DNA from: Rehmannia glutinosa
Lineage: Eukaryota; Streptophyta; Magnoliopsida; Lamiales; Orobanchaceae
Length of the DNA stretch: 64,000 nt
NCBI GenBank assembly: GCA_016081115.2
Contig: CM071924.1
Location: 91,216,616-91,280,615, forward strand
Direction: 5' to 3'
A program made the position numbers and the translations under genes. Below the pieces are notes generated by a model. The model saw only the letters and a list, made by a program, of their open reading frames with translations. It was not told the origin of the DNA and did not search any database. How positions within the stretch are numbered: the stretch's first letter is position 1; each line of letters begins with the position of its first letter. Positions 1 through 12,276 of the stretch are shown here, in pieces.

Positions 1-236
1 TTATTTGCAAGACCATCTGTTGTACTTGATACGTTCTCCCCAGTCCAAGCATTTTGCACAACTCTCTTGCATGATTCATCCATGAGCCACATCGACTCAT
101 ATCGATAGATTTTTCGCCTCTTCCTTTTTGCCCGCGCCTGATGATTCGATTTACCATTCCAAGCAATCTTCACTGGACAGTGATCCGATGCGATCCGCGG
201 TAGATGTAATACCTTATGATTCGGGAATTTAACAAT

Positions 237-1786
237 TGTTAGGAATTTTATTGTTTAGATTTTGATGAATGCCATGTAAAACTTAGAATAGAAAGTTGGC
301 ACCCCAATTTTTATTGTATAATGCATTGTAACAATTAGAGAGGCCAAGCCGAGTTAAGTCGGCCTACGCCTAACATGCAAAAAGACAATCAAGATCGGAA
401 GGAAGACTCACTGAGAGACAGTGAGTATGGCAAAGAAGAGTAGACGGAACTCTACTAAAGAAGCGGTGAGATGCGCCCAAGTGGAGTATCGGTCAAGTCA
501 ACTCGAGAAAAGCCAAGTCTCAAGTTGAAGTGATGAAGAGTCATCCAATGATTGGAAGTCGACTCTAAGTCACCTGGGGAAAGCAAGGAAATGCGTCAAG
601 TCGAGATAATCGTAAAAGAACCGTTGCCGAGTAAATCAAGAGATTTACTTAAACAAGTAATATCTCCATACCACCTTTCTTGGAGTGCTCAGTCCCAAAA
701 AGCGTGCAAATGGAATGAACCAATGGGAAGCACTACATCGTGTCGAACTCGAAAAGGTGAAAGAACAATTCATACGAGGAAATGGCAATTCCAAGAATCG
801 CAACAAGACAAACCAACGACTGCAAGTGACTTTCAAAATAAGCCTATCTCTTCAACGGGCAAATTTTTGAAAGTTCACTATAAAAGGCCGAGGAGTTTGT
901 TTGAAAAAAAAGACACACACGTGAGATATACAAGCATATTAGAAAAATCGAAACATTCTCAATCCTCAAGCCTACATTACATTAAGTACATCAATCCAAC
1001 ACTCACTGTGAAGGAAAGAGAACTTCAATCGGTTGAAGAGGAAAATACTGAAAACAAGGGGTCTACTTTCCACGAAGGATTGTAGAAAGGTTCAAGGTTG
1101 AACCAAGTCTTAAGCTTTTGGAGGGCTTCGTGATCAAATCCAAAGAGCTTGAGGAAGTGAGTTGTAGTAGCAAGGCAAAACGCCCTGTGAAGAAGCCGAG
1201 TCGTACGAGAAGCTTGGTGAGTGATCAAGGCATCTCAGATCGAGTCCCAAAGGATCAAGTCATTTGTGTGATCAAGACTTGTATCCGACTTACCACTTTG
1301 TAAACCGATCATTACTTAGTGGATTCCTCCAGGAGTTGGAGAAGAGAGGAGTAGAAGAATTACCCCATCTTCGAACCTCTATAAAAATTTTTTGTGTCAT
1401 TTACATTTCAAACATTTTAATTCTCGCATTTCTAATCGCTTATATCTCACGATAAATTTGCTATCCATTTGATAATACAAGTACTAAACCCAAAGACTAA
1501 ACTCTTACCTAATCAAACTTAAGGGTGTTAAGTCTTCCAATGAAAACAAAACCACAGTTGAGTTAATTTAGAGTCAACATGAAATTTGAGTTACTCCATC
1601 AACGGCTCAGTTGAGTCCGCATTTGAGAGACTAACTCTCTTGATTGACTAAATCGATTGTCCATCAAGGACACAAATTTGTGAAGAATCAACTCTCAGTA
1701 ATTTTTAAAGGACTAAATCGAAAATTTGGTAAGGTTTATTCAATCCCCCCTTCTAAACCTTACACTTACACCCCTTGGGACCTACA
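237..1786. mobile_element. Solo LTR (1,550 bp) inserted in the LINE
   Basis: The element starts TGTTAGG and ends CCTACA, so it has TG...CA ends and a short inverted terminus. It is flanked by exact 5 bp direct repeats ACAAT at 232-236 and 1787-1791. Removing it rejoins the LINE endonuclease. No primer-binding site, gag or pol is present, so it is best read as a solo LTR left by LTR-LTR recombination. The length and the C-rich plus-strand 3' end fit a long-LTR copia or gypsy lineage that I cannot assign. Open frames inside it (for example 552-1085) are not convincing genes. Confidence 0.88.
879..885 (+). promoter_or_regulatory. Candidate TATA box in the solo LTR
   Basis: The sequence CTATAAAAGG at 878-887 is a strong TATA-like match roughly 640 bp into the LTR on the plus strand, a plausible U3 promoter position. 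If functional, transcription would start near 910 and run toward the LINE relic. That is inference from the motif alone. Confidence 0.45.
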
Positions 1787-2411
1787 ACAATCTACTCCGT
1801 GTTCCCCAGGCATCTATCTAACCTTTCTTGTATATTATGTTCGTCGCTCTGTCTGTTTGTCCATGTGAACGTGAATCCCTCATACCCCAAGTCAACCAGG
1901 ACGGTATCTCGAATGCATTCATTAAACGCTTCCATCTTGCATACCTCTTTCGGTCTCCCTCCAATCTTTTCGAAGTTGTAAATAATTTCGTTAAAATCCC
2001 CTAAACATAACCATCCTCTTCCCTCGTTTGTATGCGCCTTCATCAGAAGCCATGTTTGGTATTTTAAATGATCCTTGGGCCAGCCATAGATCCCCGTTAA
2101 TCTCCACTCTATATGTCCATCCGAAATTATTCTGTCAATGTGGTGCATAGATGAAGAGCTGGTTTTAACCTCATAGAAATCTTTCCATAGCAGACAAAGA
2201 CCTCCTCGACGTCCCCCGAAGGTAGAATCACAATCGACGATATATTTTCCCCCCATTCCAATATTCTATAGCAAATCATCAAATTCTTCCGTACATAATT
2301 TTGTCTCCATTAAAAAGACAAAATTGGTATCTTTAGATCGAATCAACCGTTTAAGCGCTTTAATTGTCGGTAGGTTCCCAAGCCCCCGACAGTTCCAACT
2401 TAGGCAACTCA

Positions 2412-3950
2412 TTATTCCCGGCGGGGTTGCGTCTTCGCAACCTCCGCCAATGGAATATTAGTACCTGACAAACCAAAAATTCCGAAACCCTTTTGTTTTT
2501 TGTTCGGACTTGCAGACTGGTTCGTATCTTGCTGTTGAAAAGAGATGTTGGTTCTCATTAAGGGTAGTTGGCTATGAGAGGATGATGCAGCAGGCTTTTG
2601 TTTCAGGCGGGACCAAGTCTTGGACTTTTTAGTGGTGGTGTGTGGTTTGGATGGCTGATGGGGTGTGACGGATATATGTTGATTTATAGGGATGGGCTGT
2701 GAGTTTGGGGGAAGGTTAGAGATTGTTGTTGAGTTATTTAAGGGGTTTGTGGGTTGTGTAGGTATAGAGCTATTTAGGACAGGTGGTTGTGGAGGTGGGG
2801 AATGGTTTGGGTTAGTTTTGGGGGTTTTGGGTGAGGTGGCTGGTTGTATGGTAATGTGTGCAATATTTGTTATTTGGTGTGGGCCAGGAGATGGGTTGGT
2901 TATAGGTTCATTTAGGTCAATATGAGGTTGTTTTGAGTTTATGGGTGGGGTGGATTCAATATTAGTGTGCTTGAGGGGTGTTTTGGTTCGGATCTCTTGT
3001 ATTGGGACAAGGGATAAGGATTGAAGGGAGAAACTAATCCGGGTTCCAAGTGGTGACAGGGAAGGGTCATTTGTCGCTACTTGTTCGGATAGATCGTCAG
3101 ATAAGTTGGAGTAGGATGGGGGTTGTTTGTTTGGTTTTGGTTGGGAAGCTAGTATAGGTCGGGAATTTAGTGAATGGGTTGGGGTTATGGAGGGATTTTC
3201 CTTTCCGAACAGATTTCGAGCCGTGTTAGAACTTGATTGACCGAATTTTCACGGGTATGGTCGTGTGTTTTAGCGGCCCGATGCTTTCAACCACGGGCCA
3301 TACTTCATGCTATCCGTATCCATACACTCGTTCGATCGTACAATTCACAATTCGAAAAAATGACCAATGAGTCCGCAACAAAAGCAAATATATGGGTAAA
3401 GCTTCATATTTCAAAGGCAAAGTTAACTGACTTCCATGAATTCGGATCGTAAAGTTGCGCTGCAAGGGTTTGGAGATATCCATATGTACTTCGAATCGAA
3501 GAAATTTCCCAAACATACCTTCTACGGAGTGGTCTAGCACCAGTAATTCCCCTATCTGTCCGGCTAATATTTTCGCCACCGCAGGATTCATGCACGCCAC
3601 CGACGTCATATGCACGTGCCCGCGGTCTTGCGTGGTGAATATTAAGCGAGGACACCGCCGTTCTCTTTTAAGATCTGAAGCATGAAAAGGCCCCATTCGT
3701 AGTGCCATGGTTGATTATCGAGAACCCAGTTTATATCCTCCTTGCGACCAAATCGGAACATGATCAGTTTGTCGGCCTATTCTCTAGCGGTTATCTCCCC
3801 CTTTACCTTCCATGCTTTCTTCATGATGTCGATAAGGTAAAAGGATTTCCAGCTTTTATCCGTGTATAATTTCCCCACTAGACAAAGCGACGAATTTATG
3901 TCTTGTGATCCACTGCCCGCTGTAATCTCATCAAGATCCAGAATTTCCAT
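2412..3950 (-). pseudogene. LINE ORF1 (DUF4283, gag-like), degraded
   Basis: The likely start is the ATG at 3950 (MEILDLDEITAGSGSQD). The next stretch has CLVGKLYTDKSW and KLIMFRFGRKEDINWVLDN, then NPAVAKILAGQIGE and LPLKYEALPIY, the order seen in DUF4283-containing plant L1 ORF1 proteins that bind element RNA. The frame changes several times between about 3780 and 3240. The remaining 3' part (about 3240-2415) reads as a Pro/Thr/Asn-rich low-complexity tail, usual for these proteins, and stops with TAA at 2412-2414, overlapping the ORF2 ATG by one base. Confidence 0.82.
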
Positions 3951-4388
3951 CTCTCTCTCTCTATTGGATCTTCCATACCCGACGTGAGCATATTCTCCTC
4001 TGGTACCCAACTGAGAAAACCCTAGCCCAAATACCTGCAAATAAAATCGACGAAAAAAACAAAAAAACAGACCATGACACAAACAAAACCAAAGATGAGG
4101 CCACAGGAAAGCTAGCAAGACTCCATTCCAAAACTTCCAGACCCGACAGACGAAAGACGAAAGGGAAAGAAACGGAAAGCAAAACTCGACAGAAGAAAAA
4201 ACTAATGACCTAGACCGGATCAAGCGCACGGGGGATGATGGGACTCTATGTAAAGCGAGGAAATCAACGGGAGAGAAAAAAACGATCGAGATAACCTCAC
4301 GAGAATCGAGGTGACCGACTAAGGAAACCCTAAGAACCACAAACCCTAGAGGGCGACATACTCCTGCTCACAGGAGGACTTTTTTTTC

Positions 4389-5640
4389 GAACCCGCGACT
4401 TTAATAGACTTAAAGTGGTGTTCTACCATTATACCACTAGTGCTTATTGTGTAAATTTAGTATAACAATTTATATAACTCATTCATAAATACGCTGGTAA
4501 TTAAAAAAATTAAAAACGCTATATAAATGTAAAGGCTAAGAATCGAACCAAGTCTATTAAAAAATATGATACATTATATCAATAAATGGATACTTATAAA
4601 AGTGTTACTTTAACTACATCATATTTATTTTTTATTTTTCTCTTTTTTATCCTATTTTGTAATCGTATTAAGAAATCTGATACTTTATCTCAACAAACGG
4701 ATACTTTTACTTATAAAAGTGTTACTTTAACTATATCATATTTATTTTTTATTTTACCTTCTTTCCTTCATTTCTAATTTGTGACTATATTAGAAAACAT
4801 GATATTTTATCTTAAAAACTAGATACTTTAACGTATAAAAGTGTTACTTTAATATGTTTTATATATATATATATTATAATATATTCATATTTGTGGCTAT
4901 ATTAAAAAACATGATACTTTATCTCAAACAATAGATACTTTAACATATAAAAGTGTTACTTTAACTCTGTTATATATATATTTATTATAATATATTCATA
5001 ATTTGTGACTATATCAAAAAATATGTTACTTTATCTCAAAAAACAAATACTTTAACTTATAAAAGTATTACTTTAACTCTATCATATTTATTATTCATCT
5101 TTCTTTGTATTTATTATTAAAAAATGTAATACTTTATTTAAAAAAACTGATATTTTTACTCTTAAAACATGATATTTTGTCTCAAAAATATATATTTTTA
5201 CTCATAAAGGTGTTACTTTAACTCTGATATATTTATTTGTTCTTCAATGTAATGTAATATTTAATATCATAAAAGTATGATATTTAATATCAAATGTATC
5301 ACTATTTCCAGCACAAGTATCAGTTTTTCAATGGAAAAAACATTAGTTACAAGACTAGAACGAGTACATTAAAAAATCATATTTTTTGAATATGTAAAAA
5401 TTAAAGTATCAATGTTCACCTTAAAAGTATCATATTTATTACTCAAAAATATCACTATTTTCGGATAAAGTATCACTTCCTATTTAGAGAATTTAAATTT
5501 TTAAAATGAAGGGATCATAATGAAGCGTTATATTCATGGTTATATTCAAGTTTATCCTAAATATGCACAACAAGAACATGTGGTCTAGCGGTAGAACATC
5601 ACCTTACCTTTATTAAGGTCACGGGTTCATTTCCCTTGTG
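4389..5640. repeat. AT-rich element bounded by inverted tRNA-like ends
   Basis: The left end (about 4387-4450) and right end (about 5572-5640) are inverted copies of one another over about 65 bp. Each looks like a pol III promoter: an A-box-like TGGTCTAGCGGTAGAAC at 5581 and a B-box-like GGGTTCATTTCCC at 5623, with the mirrored versions at 4436-4417 and 4400-4387. I see no complete tRNA cloverleaf. Between them lies a degenerate tandem array. This could be a foldback element built from SINE heads, or two SINE-like insertions in opposite orientation. Confidence 0.6.
4560..5280. repeat. Degenerate tandem repeat, about 105-125 bp unit
   Basis: Five to six imperfect units each contain a variant of TATAAAAGTGTTACTTTAACT, followed by a T/A-rich stretch and a GATACTTTATCTCAAA-like stretch. 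Clear units start near 4568, 4672, 4790, 4905, 5020 and 5125. No coding potential is evident. Confidence 0.7.
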
Positions 5641-6613
5641 GAGCTCTTTTTCTTTAAATAAGAGGGGCTGGGGCGCGTAGCCTGGGCGCGAGCTGGTGGC
5701 CTGGGAGGGTGGGGGGCTATTAGTTGCAGTTCTTTTTTTTTTAAAAATATTTACCGGGTCCAGCGGGTTGAGCGGGCGGGCGGGCGGGCTGTAGGATTCG
5801 TCTTACGGAATAGGCTTTGTAAGACGGTTCTATATGAGTTTTTGCCAATTTTTTTTTAAACTTTGATCTTGAGAGTAGTAAAATTGGATTGAGATTTCAC
5901 GTTGCACATTCATATTCCACATGTTATTATGTTGTATTGGATGAATGTCACGTGTACACATAGGTGGATCTATATGGGGATAACACTCGGCTCAAGCCTA
6001 GCGCACATTCTCAATAAATTCTTCTTTAGTACTATAATTTCTATATTATTCATAATTAGCCCGCCCAAAAATTTAACCCAAAACGCAATTCCAAAATTTA
6101 AATTCATTTCAAAAAATTAAGAATAAAGAACTTAAATTTTTTGTGTTATCATGACATTGATGATATAAATTGAATATATTTTTGATCTCTTTAAACTATT
6201 TTTGTGATCTTAATTAATTATTAGTATACTCATCATGTCATTACTTTCATTACTTTTAAACTATATTTACTATTTGTATTGATAATTTATGAGAATATGT
6301 ATTCTAAGTATCAAATATATTTAAAAACATCATATGTTACGGGCTCGACACGAACGATTTGTCACTCCTAAGTCCTATGTGTCATCATCGGGTATGAAAT
6401 TGAAAAATAATCTTTTTTTTTTAGCTTTTTTTATATTTATTTATTGGCTTCTTGTTGTTTTGTGGCAAGAAAACAAATAATATTGAGAATAGAATATGCT
6501 CATTTGATTGCTAATATAAAAAGACCACTATGTTTTCTCTCCTTTGAAGTAGTTTTTACTCTTTATTGAGAAATAATGTAGTATTGTAATTTTTTTTTTT
6601 TTGAGAATATAAT

Positions 6614-6644
<31 letters not shown>
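5641..6644. other. Intergenic, no gene recognised
   Basis: A short G-rich patch (5662-5790, with GGGCGGGCGGGC) is followed by AT-rich sequence. A GTAAGACGG-type fragment at about 5818-5850 resembles a dispersed plant repeat also seen near 21950. The (TA)n run at 6619-6643 ends the segment. Confidence 0.5.
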
Positions 6645-7672
6645 GGATTTGGTTCAAATGAGACCACCCTCCCTAGGTGAGACAGTGTGGACTCATCTTA
6701 CTCATTGATCTTAAAAAATGAAGGATTGTGATTAATTCAGTTTTTTAATTATTTCCTAATTTTTTGCGATTTTAAGGGTAAGATTGTAATTTTGTAATAC
6801 AAATTAGTGGTCCCAACGGATTTTATGGGTGAAATTGACACTGCTTAGGATTTTGTGGCGGAATTTTAAGGAACCTATTTTCTTTCCAAATATTTTTATT
6901 TCTGAAGATAGTTAGGGTTCTTCTCTTTGCATAATTAGACATCAAATAATGCATATTTAGTTATTTTGTTGGCAGCTTTTTACGAAAAACAAGACATAAT
7001 TGAATATAACGTACTGCATATGTAGTTATACTACACTACATAAATAGGTTCAATATAATGTATATTTAGTTATGAAAATGGGATGTTGCTTTTGAAAATT
7101 ATAAAAATGGGATGTTACATAATGTACTCCATATTTAGTTATTCCACAATGCATAGATAGTTTCTAGATAATACATAGTTAGTTGATTTTATTGCATAGT
7201 TTATGACTCTTGCATAGTTGGATATACTATACCACATATTAGTTTTTTTATGCTGCATGATAGTTTTCAGATAATGCATATTTAGTTGAGTTTTGTTGCA
7301 TATTTAGTTTTCGAACTCACTGTTCGTTATTTCTCTATAATATTGCACCGGTTTTTCTTGTTTTTTCTGTGTAATTTTTGAGTTCTTCACAGTTTTCTTT
7401 ATTTGCGTTAATGGAGGAATGAGAGAGAGAGAGAGAGAGAGAGAGACGTGAGATTGGAAAAATTGGGAGATGTATGAGAGAGAAAGAGATTTGATTCCAT
7501 TTTTGTAACTAACTTGTTATGTTATTTTACCCTACTACCCTTATATTGATTAAACTAATATTTCAATATATTTTTTATCCATTAAATCATACCCATTGAT
7601 TAATAGTGGGGGATGGTTGAGATTAGTCCATTGTGTCTCACCTAGAGGCATAGTCTCACTTGATCCTGCTCA
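6645..7672. mobile_element. Inverted-repeat element in a (TA)n microsatellite
   Basis: The left end GGATTTGGTTCAAATGAGAC (6645) matches the inverse of the right end, GTCTCACTTGATCC (7652-7665). An inner pair, CTAGGTGAGAC (6673) and GTCTCACCTAG (7635), extends the match. TA dinucleotide runs flank both sides (6619-6643 and 7671-7690), the target choice reported for Micron-like MITEs. The interior (about 6945-7310) repeats variants of AATGCATATTTAGTTAT many times, and 7420-7446 is a GA microsatellite. No transposase is visible. Confidence 0.65.
7420..7446. repeat. (GA)n microsatellite
   Basis: About 13 uninterrupted GA units inside the (TA)-flanked element. Confidence 0.9.
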
Positions 7673-7690
7673 TATACATATATATATATA

Positions 7691-8962
7691 AATCTTTGTT
7701 CTACATATATACTTTTTTTAGAGAAATTTTTATTTCGTAGCCTACTCGACTACTAATTCTTGGATCCGCCATTGTGTGTACAAGATGATATCATAATTAT
7801 ACACGACTAGTTTACGCGACTCTTTCGCGCGTGTTCAACACCACACAACTACTTCAGTTTATCAACCAAGAAACGCACTGCTGAGTGTTGTCATTTCTGT
7901 ACATGGAAGTCAAGGAAGAAACAAAGAAAGCTGTGTATCACTCTAATTTCGTAGAAGCAAATTTCCATTACATAACCAGTCGAAAAAGATATCGACACTA
8001 CTCTGTATATGCTATTTGCACCATACAAAAGGCAGGAAAAAAAGGGCTTTCTTGAGCCATATGATCTCCTATTACAAGCTCGCTCATTACAACAATAGAA
8101 TCAACCTGCATACTCTACACGAAAAAACTAGTTTAAACGAGAACGAAAACCCTCTATGGTAATCATGATCTTCAACTGAAAATTTGAATGATTATGAAAG
8201 TTTCGTTCCGGAGCTAAGCAAAACTTTCGTCTTCTGGGAAAATATTAAAGAGCGGTAGTACAAATATCCTTCTTGTATTTACAGTCATCTTCCGACCGGC
8301 AGACATCTAAGGTTGATGCATTTGGCCCCCTCAATTATTAGTGATTTGCCACAGCCCTTCTCTTCCAGTCATTTGAGCTAGAAAACTACATAACAAAAAA
8401 AGAGGTTTATGTTAATTTCATCATAATATATGCTAGTTCGAATGCGACAAATGTTTTTTCTGCTGCTAACATGGATTCTCGGATGACATTCCTCAAGTGA
8501 TATCTTGTATAGATCCTTTGGGAACTATAACAGAAGAAACAAGAGTCTAATGTTTTCTGTTGTCGGGTTGAGTCTTTATTATAATGCTCTGAAAATAGTC
8601 TACATACCTTAACGTTTATCCCAACGAGGATCATCATAAGTGATCTACATGCCCAAAATTGAATTGTAATGTAGAGATATTAAAAGCACAATTGTAGCTA
8701 TAGTAAATTAGTAATCCATTCATAGAATTTTAGTGTCACCTCTTTGACCTTATTAGCATGGATCAGTATGATCATAAGCAAACTAATCCAAATCATAGTC
8801 TATGTGTTAAGGTGATTTTAAGAAGCAACTCATCCAAGAATACTTTTTTCATGTAGTAATAATATGTCTAAAAATCGGCAATTGAACACAACTCAGAATC
8901 ATAATCATATTTAAGGAACTTACTTTTCAATTAACGCACACGCATCTTCAGGACAGAGACGG
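7691..8962 (-). other. Probable 3' UTR and downstream flank of the myosin-binding gene
   Basis: No independent coding sequence is convincing here. The segment follows the stop codon of the minus-strand gene at 8963. At least part is likely 3' UTR, possibly with an intron, but polyadenylation cannot be placed from sequence alone. Confidence 0.4.
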
Positions 8963-11900
8963 TCATCTCTTTTTGAATTCCATTTTCCGCAACTCCTGTA
9001 GCTGATGAGCTATTTCCTGAACTAATTGTAATCCATCTTTTCCATTCCGAAGCAAATCAGACGTGCGCATGAGGAAATTTCGGTCAGACTCAAGTGCTTC
9101 CAACCTGTCGTAAAGTTCTGCAATTTCCTTCTCAAAAGTGGCAAGGTTTATTTCACCTCGATTTGCTAAGAATTTATAATCATTTTCTTTGTCATGAGTT
9201 AGAGTGCCATTTGATATAGAAATTACATTTTGCACAAGTGAACCATTCTCTTCGTTCTCCTGATTTAACAATGTCCCACCATTATGGTGTGGTAGATTTT
9301 CAAGATCTCCGATCTCCACTTTAATCTTTTCGGAATTAAGGCCATTGGGCATGTCATCAAATTTTCGACTAGAATAAGCTTGATGAAGCTTTTTCTCCAA
9401 CTTCCTCAAACACTCTGAGATGTAGACTTTTTCATCCTCAAACTCAAAGCCAGATACCGAATTATCTATTGCTTCATGATTGCCATTTTCTTTTATACCG
9501 GTTTTAGAATTACTCAAGCACCTGGACTATTTTTTCAGTATGCCCTGTAACTCGATTATCCACATGAATTGAGGTTTCGTTCTGTAAATTATGTACCCCT
9601 GATTCATCAAGGAAATTATTTCTATAGAATTCCAACTCGATTTCCAAGTCTTGCAATTCCTTCTCCTTTTCGGCAAGGAGATCATTAGCTCTTCCCAACG
9701 CCTCCATATCGTACTCTGCTTGCTCCTCCATCATTCTTAAGTATTGCAACGCCTCCATGTGAAGTGCCGCTTTCTCCTCCTGCAATCTTGTAATCATAGC
9801 CATTGTCTGATTTGCCGCAATAGCAGCAGCATTTCTTTCCTCCTCCAGTTCCTTGTATAAATTATTCATGCAATTCCGGTCGTGTTCAACCTGACGTTTT
9901 AGTCGATCGACAATATTTTCTCCTTCAATATCACTTATGTTGGTCCCATCCAAAGATTCATAGGTAGACTCATTTTTCTTCGGCGAGACTGGAGTCAGAA
10001 GTAACTGAGAACTAGAATCTTCATCTATTTTAGACTTATCATGTTTGTCATGAGCCCTTGGACTGGTATCTTTTGACAATGAGCCCAACTCAGAAGTAGC
10101 TTGTTGCGGTGGAGACTTCGTATCTTCTTCACTTTTAGCAGAATCAGAGGCCTTGGTTACCTCAAAAACATGTCTATCTGATAATTCGCTAGTTTCATCG
10201 GTCTGAGTCGAAGCATCAGTCGGTGCATGTTATTTGACTCTAACGAACGAGCATCATCTGAAGAAGTTACCATAGCAGCTTCTACATGTTTGGCCACAAT
10301 ATCTCCTTTTTCACTGGTTTCCCCAATATTAACTGTTGCAAACACATTGGAGAAGTTAGAACAACCAAAAGTACTCGATGGAGTGATGTACATGGTCATG
10401 ATCTCATGCTTTCATGCGTAGTGAGTGTTTGAGAACACTTAAAAAAGTGATTGTCAGCTTTTGGTTAAAAGAAAAAAAAGTAATAATCTTTCGTGTTTTC
10501 AAATGCCAACTTCTGCTTCTAATTCTACATAATTTAATCAGAATCTAATAGCATGGCTTTCGCTGCTTTAGATTTATGATTCTACTTTTAGTTTGACTTT
10601 TACACACAAATAAAATATTTTTATGACTTATTACCAAACACTCTCTTTTAACTTATCCAACTTTTATCCTCTATTTGTAAACACTAATAACTTTATATTC
10701 TCAACTACTTTTGTTTTTGTTACAATATGTCAATTCATGCAAATGCAGAAGTTTTTGCAAACACTCCCACAGACAGATAATGTGCATGCTTGCATACATC
10801 CATGGAAAAGGGACAGGGAGATGTAGGAGGGAGAAATAAGAGCTTACTCTTCTTTGGTATTGCATCGCGATTGGACGAGGAAGGAACATTGCATAAAGAA
10901 AGGAGCTCAGACAGTACAGAGAGAGCTGACATATGAGGGAGAGAAACGTTCGATTTAGAACTCTCTGCTAATCCAAAAGAATCTCCTACAACATCAGGTG
11001 GTTGAGGACCATCATTCAAGGAAATTAAATCCGGTGTCAAAGATGGACTGCGCTTATTGTAAGATTTTGGCCAATCAAGGTCTCCAGAATCGTGCTGTCT
11101 GAAGGCATCTGTTGACAAAGAATTGACAATCTTGTCTTCACTTACATCAAGCAGATTAGGATGATCAAGAATCGAAGATTTCATTTCGAAACCTTGATTT
11201 GTAACCTTATCCGAAGCAGCACTATCACCCGTTGTTTTATGTAGGACCACTCTTCTATCACATTGAACATGGTACTCACAGTTACCACAGTTTCTACCAC
11301 GAGAACTAGCATTTCCATCATCATCGTCCTCAGAGAATGGGAATTCAGATTCAGAATCGGACGAGATTTTTAGTTTTGTATAGCCCACATGAGACAACGT
11401 ATCAACACTGCTGCTGCCAGGTGGATCATGGTTTGCCATTGGCCTTGTGAATTTATCCCTTAGTCTTTTCAAGCTATCCCGACGACTGAATCGACTACGA
11501 CCTGGCGCACGAGGCAGAGGAGGCTTCACATTAGCCTTAGAAGCTCCAAAACTGACAGGGTTTAATTCGAGCAACCTTTCAGTACTAGATTTAGCTCTCC
11601 ATGTTTTACTACAGCAAGAACATGTCCTATGGTCAGGAGAACCGAGCCGTATATGCTTGTTCAGGACTAAATTCTGAAGAACAGATCGATCCACGTCCAA
11701 CCATGATTTGCCCACCAGCAACCTGTAAGAATCGGAGTTGGATTTGATCTGCCTGACAATTGGGACGAGACATTCTTCGCACATCCCATGAACATCAGCA
11801 AATTTACCATGAACAGAACATGATACTAAAGAAGATATCTCTTCTCTATGATTATTACATAATAAGTTCCAATAACATCCAGGTTTCTTTTTCCCAAAAC

Positions 11901-12093
11901 CATTGTCAAGCCTTGAGCATAACATACAAGGTGTTTTCAGCTCACAATACTCGGCAAATCGCGCAAGCAAGTACGATAATGCTGCATTCACAAACAACAG
12001 GAAAATTAAGAGCCATTCACATGCTGCTGACGACAAGAGATGCATAAATCCCGGGTGTTTCCTGTTTCTAGAAGATGGATTTTCAGCAGCCAT
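8963..12093 (-). CDS. Myosin-binding (MYOB/GTD-binding, DUF593) family protein
   Basis: Likely a vesicle-associated receptor that binds the globular tail of plant myosin XI. Exon 1 is 12093-10848 and exon 2 is 10332-8963, with a GT-AG intron between them (branch-like TTCTAAC, acceptor CAACAG). The phase fits (1,246 + 1,370 nt = 872 codons). I start at the ATG at 12093 (MAAENPSS) because the upstream frame has no ATG. Residues about 25-45 are hydrophobic (a membrane anchor), followed by the family's PCMLCSRLD and further Cys/His pairs. The GTD-binding coiled coil (VDRLKRQVEHDRN to ELEFYRN) is at about residues 550-655, and a second coiled coil ends the protein. Two one-base frame shifts, near 10228 (-1) and 9518 (+1), cancel and may be sequencing errors. 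Family assignment is firm; the specific paralogue is not. Confidence 0.88.
10425..10700. mobile_element. hAT-like MITE in the intron of the myosin-binding gene
   Basis: It begins GAGTGTTTGAGAACACTT and carries AAAAAGTGATTGTCAGCTTTTGG. The same string, inverted, occurs at the 3' part of intron 1 of the dioxygenase gene (about 32393-32420), and a related sequence lies in its intron 2. No transposase is present, and the ends are approximate. Confidence 0.55.
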
Positions 12094-12276
12094 GGGAATA
12101 ATATCATCTCCAGGAATCACCCTGGAATCCCCAGCCAATCAAATCCTAAAATGGAACTCACTCTTTCTTTGACTTAGGGGGCCATGTATCCTGTCCATGG
12201 AAATCATCAATCTAGACAAACTTAGATTATGGCAGTAAATGCAATATGAACTTATTAACACCAACCATAAAAACAA

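Larger units (their letters stand above)
1..2412 (-). pseudogene. LINE ORF2 (endonuclease part), interrupted
   Basis: The ORF begins at the ATG at 2412 with MSCLSWNCRGLGN, the usual start of plant L1 endonuclease domains. An in-frame TAG at 2266-2268 follows about 48 codons later. The frame then runs 2256-1792 with the motifs GIYGWP, GDFNE and FTWTNRQ and ends at ERLDRCLGNTE where the LTR was inserted. It resumes left of the LTR (about 231-1) with HLPRIASDHCPV, which contains the conserved SDH of the EEP endonuclease fold. The family nicks target DNA to prime reverse transcription. This copy cannot produce the protein. Confidence 0.88.
1..4377 (-). mobile_element. L1-type LINE retrotransposon, minus strand, truncated by the window edge
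   Basis: Reading leftward, this holds a 5' leader (about 4377-3951), an ORF1 with DUF4283-like sequence, and an ORF2 that begins with an endonuclease domain. The reverse transcriptase would lie left of position 1. A solo LTR at 237-1786 splits the endonuclease. ORF1 and ORF2 meet in a TAATG overlap at 2410-2414. The element is inactive here: ORF2 has a nonsense codon and ORF1 has frame breaks. The 5' boundary near 4377 is approximate, and its target duplication cannot be checked because the 3' end is outside the window. Confidence 0.88.

Noticed and set aside
552..1085. 177-codon open frame in the solo LTR
   Set aside because: No domain recognised; it lies across the LTR's TATA region and reads as chance coding in LTR sequence.
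2692..2925. Plus-strand glycine-rich open frame
   Set aside because: Antisense of the low-complexity tail of LINE ORF1.
4381..4440. Possible tRNA genes at 4381-4440 and 5581-5640
   Set aside because: A- and B-box-like motifs are present but no acceptor stem or anticodon arm can be drawn.
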